From Clostridiaceae bacterium (GTDB lineage: Bacteria > Bacillota > Clostridia > Oscillospirales > Acutalibacteraceae): 8,407 nt of DNA. Positions 7,460-8,407 of this stretch are shown in pieces (the stretch's first letter is position 1; each line of letters starts with the position of its first letter). The position numbers and the translations under genes were made by a program. Where the stretch lies: contig JAEDLK010000047.1 of NCBI GenBank assembly GCA_016295355.1, forward strand, positions 1 to 8,407, written 5' to 3'. The notes under the pieces are model-generated. The model saw only the letters and a list, made by a program, of their open reading frames with translations, searched no databases and was not told the DNA's origin.

Positions 7460-7487
7460 TTTCCTTCGCCGCCGTGCGGCGGGTTTT

Positions 7488-7508
7488 GTTACTTTTGTCA
7501 AAAGTAAC
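7488..7508. repeat. Perfect inverted repeat, candidate oriT core for the MOBV relaxase
   Basis: GTTACTTTTG and CAAAAGTAAC form a perfect 10-base inverted repeat with a single central base, 43 bases upstream of the relaxase start. MOBV relaxases act at short inverted repeats lying just upstream of their own gene, so position and form fit. I could not match the pMV158 nick sequence, so the nick position is unknown. Confidence 0.55.
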
Positions 7509-7655
7509 GCAAAAGCACTTTCGACAGCCTTCGTCTATCAAAAGGTGCCATTGCTCTCTCCGAGGGGGTTATGGGGCGTTGCCCCGTTGTCTGCGGACAC
7601 CCCCCAGAAGTGCCGCCCTTTGAAAAGGGCACCCTTCACCCCGCCTAAACTTTCC

Positions 7656-7722
7656 CGTGTCGGTCTGTGACGATGGTGACGATGTTTTTGCTACCACCAA
7701 TAACACCGTCACGACCGACACG
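7656..7722. repeat. Long inverted repeat just after the ATPase stop
   Basis: Arms at 7656-7675 and 7704-7722 pair over 19 positions with a single bulged base; the outer ten pairs (CGTGTCGGTC with GACCGACACG) are perfect. The repeat begins five bases after the ATPase stop codon. Without a T tract after it in either direction, it is not a standard terminator. An origin or protein-binding role is inferred from the neighbours. Confidence 0.6.
7667..7684. repeat. Tandem 9-base repeat GTGACGATG, with an inverted third copy
   Basis: GTGACGATG occurs head to tail at 7667-7675 and 7676-7684, and its perfect inverse CATCGTCAC occurs at 7723-7731 across the ATPase stop codon. A one-mismatch relative (CATCGTGAC) lies at 7763-7771 inside the ATPase gene. 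Short repeats beside a replication-type ATPase suggest iteron-like binding sites, but the number of copies is small. Confidence 0.5.
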
Positions 7723-7727
7723 CATCG

Positions 7728-8407
7728 TCACGCTTGCTCAAGGTGTAGGCGCACCTTGCGGCCATCGTGACAGCGTTTGTTCTCGTAGCAGATACCGTAC
7801 TCATTGAACAAACGCCCTGCATTGATATTCAGTTTCATCGACAGAGCGTTGGCTTTCATATCAATGCCAAGAACCACGACAAGCTCCGTTGGTGAACCGC
7901 ACCACTCAGCATTGTCTGCGGTGATGAACGCCGCCACTTTTTCAAGTAAGGGTTCGGGTGGCTCTTTCCAAAGTTCCGTTTCCACTCGCTCCAATTCCCA
8001 TAAGAGAGTTTCGGTGTTACGGACAAGGTGTAGCTTTTGGTCGGGTTGATCTCTGCCCGATACCTCAAGGGTGGCATTGTTGATTGTACGCTTTTCCTTT
8101 TGCAAAATGAAGCCGCCGTCTGCTGCACCGAGCAGAGCCGTCGTACCGGATATCATATCGAACTTATCATCTGCATTTTGCTTTCGGGTATGGTGCACGA
8201 TTAAAACGCAAATACCGTAGCGGTCAGTAAATTTCTTAATACGGTTAATGATTTCATAGTCGTTGGCGTAACTGTAATTATCACCGCCAACCTCACGCAC
8301 CTTTTGGAGTGTGTCTATGATTATGAGTTTAGTGTCGGGGTGTTCGGTAACGAACCCCTGCAACTGTTCATCAAGTCCTTTGCCGATCTGACTTGCCGAA
8401 ACAGAGA
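7728..8407 (-). CDS. RepA-like AAA ATPase (RecA/DnaB-type helicase fold), N terminus outside window
   Basis: The frame is open through the right edge (upstream residues SVSASQIGKGLDEQ), so the gene is partial with about 226 residues visible. Seen are the Walker B segment KLIIIDTLQKVRE, the following GGDNYSYANDYEII, the sensor-type strand LIVHHTRKQ, and DMISGTTALLGAADGGFIL, all typical of the AAA_25/RepA-like hexameric helicase group common on Firmicute integrative elements. Walker A must lie outside the window. The C-terminal part (about 170-226) looks like a small winged-helix-type DNA-binding segment. It probably serves autonomous or conjugative replication of the element. The TTG at 8363 is not a real start because the frame and the conserved sequence continue upstream. 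Confidence 0.82.
   Translation of the reverse strand, partial: SVSASQIGKGLDEQLQGFVTEHPDTKLIIIDTLQKVREVGGDNYSYANDYEIINRIKKFTDRYGICVLIVHHTRKQNADDKFDMISGTTALLGAADGGFILQKEKRTINNATLEVSGRDQPDQKLHLVRNTETLLWELERVETELWKEPPEPLLEKVAAFITADNAEWCGSPTELVVVLGIDMKANALSMKLNINAGRLFNEYGICYENKRCHDGRKVRLHLEQA

Larger units (their letters stand above)
7446..7727. other. Structured noncoding region between ATPase and relaxase genes
   Basis: This gap holds six inverted repeats in about 260 bases: CCGCCG/CGGCGG (7469-7482), the 10-base perfect repeat at 7488-7508, CTTTCGACAG/CTATCAAAAG (7518-7544, fully paired on the minus strand when two G-U pairs are allowed), GGGGC/GCCCC (7573-7585), GCCCTTT/AAAGGGC (7615-7630), and a long one at 7656-7722. 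Such a cluster just upstream of a relaxase gene is typical of an oriT region and could also include an origin of replication. No gene of normal size is supported; a 17-codon frame at 7498-7551 is discussed in the findings. Confidence 0.6.

Noticed and set aside
7468..7499. TTGACA inside the inverted repeat at 7488-7508 (minus strand) as a -35 box
   Set aside because: At 16-18 bases downstream the sequence is GC-rich (CGCACG), with nothing like a -10 box.
7446..7541. Longer relaxase with a start at ATG 7541
   Set aside because: The extension runs through the inverted repeats, has no ribosome binding site at its start and does not look like the conserved N terminus; TTG 7445 has an almost perfect site.
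6951..7670. Plus-strand open frame of 239 codons
   Set aside because: It lies opposite the relaxase motifs and the hairpin region, has no family likeness, and is best explained as a mirror of the coding strand.
1..8407. CRISPR array, tRNA or rRNA genes, insertion-sequence ends
   Set aside because: No regularly spaced repeats, no cloverleaf or rRNA-like sequence, and no transposase with terminal inverted repeats was seen on either strand.

Overview
The window looks like part of an integrative or mobilizable element of a Firmicute, most likely a gut-type Clostridia relative. Evidence is the MOBV (Pre/Mob) relaxase, a TnpV-family protein, strong AAGGAGG-type ribosome binding sites, sigma-A-like promoters and intrinsic terminators. 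Every gene I accept lies on the minus strand, so transcription runs from right to left.

Right part (about 5886-8407), the mobility and replication backbone: the C-terminal part of a RecA/DnaB-like AAA ATPase (RepA-like, cut by the window edge), then a noncoding stretch of about 280 bases dense in inverted repeats (a good place for oriT and possibly a replication origin), then a MOBV relaxase that I start at a TTG at 7445, then tnpV. A strong intrinsic terminator at 5841-5879 closes this module.

Middle part (3868-5832), a regulatory cassette: its own extended -10 promoter, a sigma-70/ECF-type sigma factor, and a membrane-anchored protein overlapping it by 4 bases that is probably its anti-sigma factor. 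A terminator at 3821-3851 follows.

Left part (181-3792), a defence cassette: its own sigma-A-like promoter, an OLD-family ATPase/TOPRIM nuclease (GajA-like), and a UvrD/Rep-type superfamily 1 helicase (GajB-like) overlapping it by 8 bases. Gene order, domains and the overlap match the Gabija anti-phage system. The helicase carries an extra cysteine cluster between its last helicase motifs. Left of it is a strong leftward promoter with a tandem 10-base repeat in its leader, leading into a possible gene cut by the window edge.

By eye the Gabija part is clearly AT-richer than the relaxase/ATPase part, consistent with cargo of different origin inserted next to a mobility backbone. Three modules, each with its own promoter or terminator, make this a compact mobile defence element. 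The least explained parts are the sigma/anti-sigma pair as cargo, the structured region at 7446-7727, and the regulated-looking promoter at the left edge.
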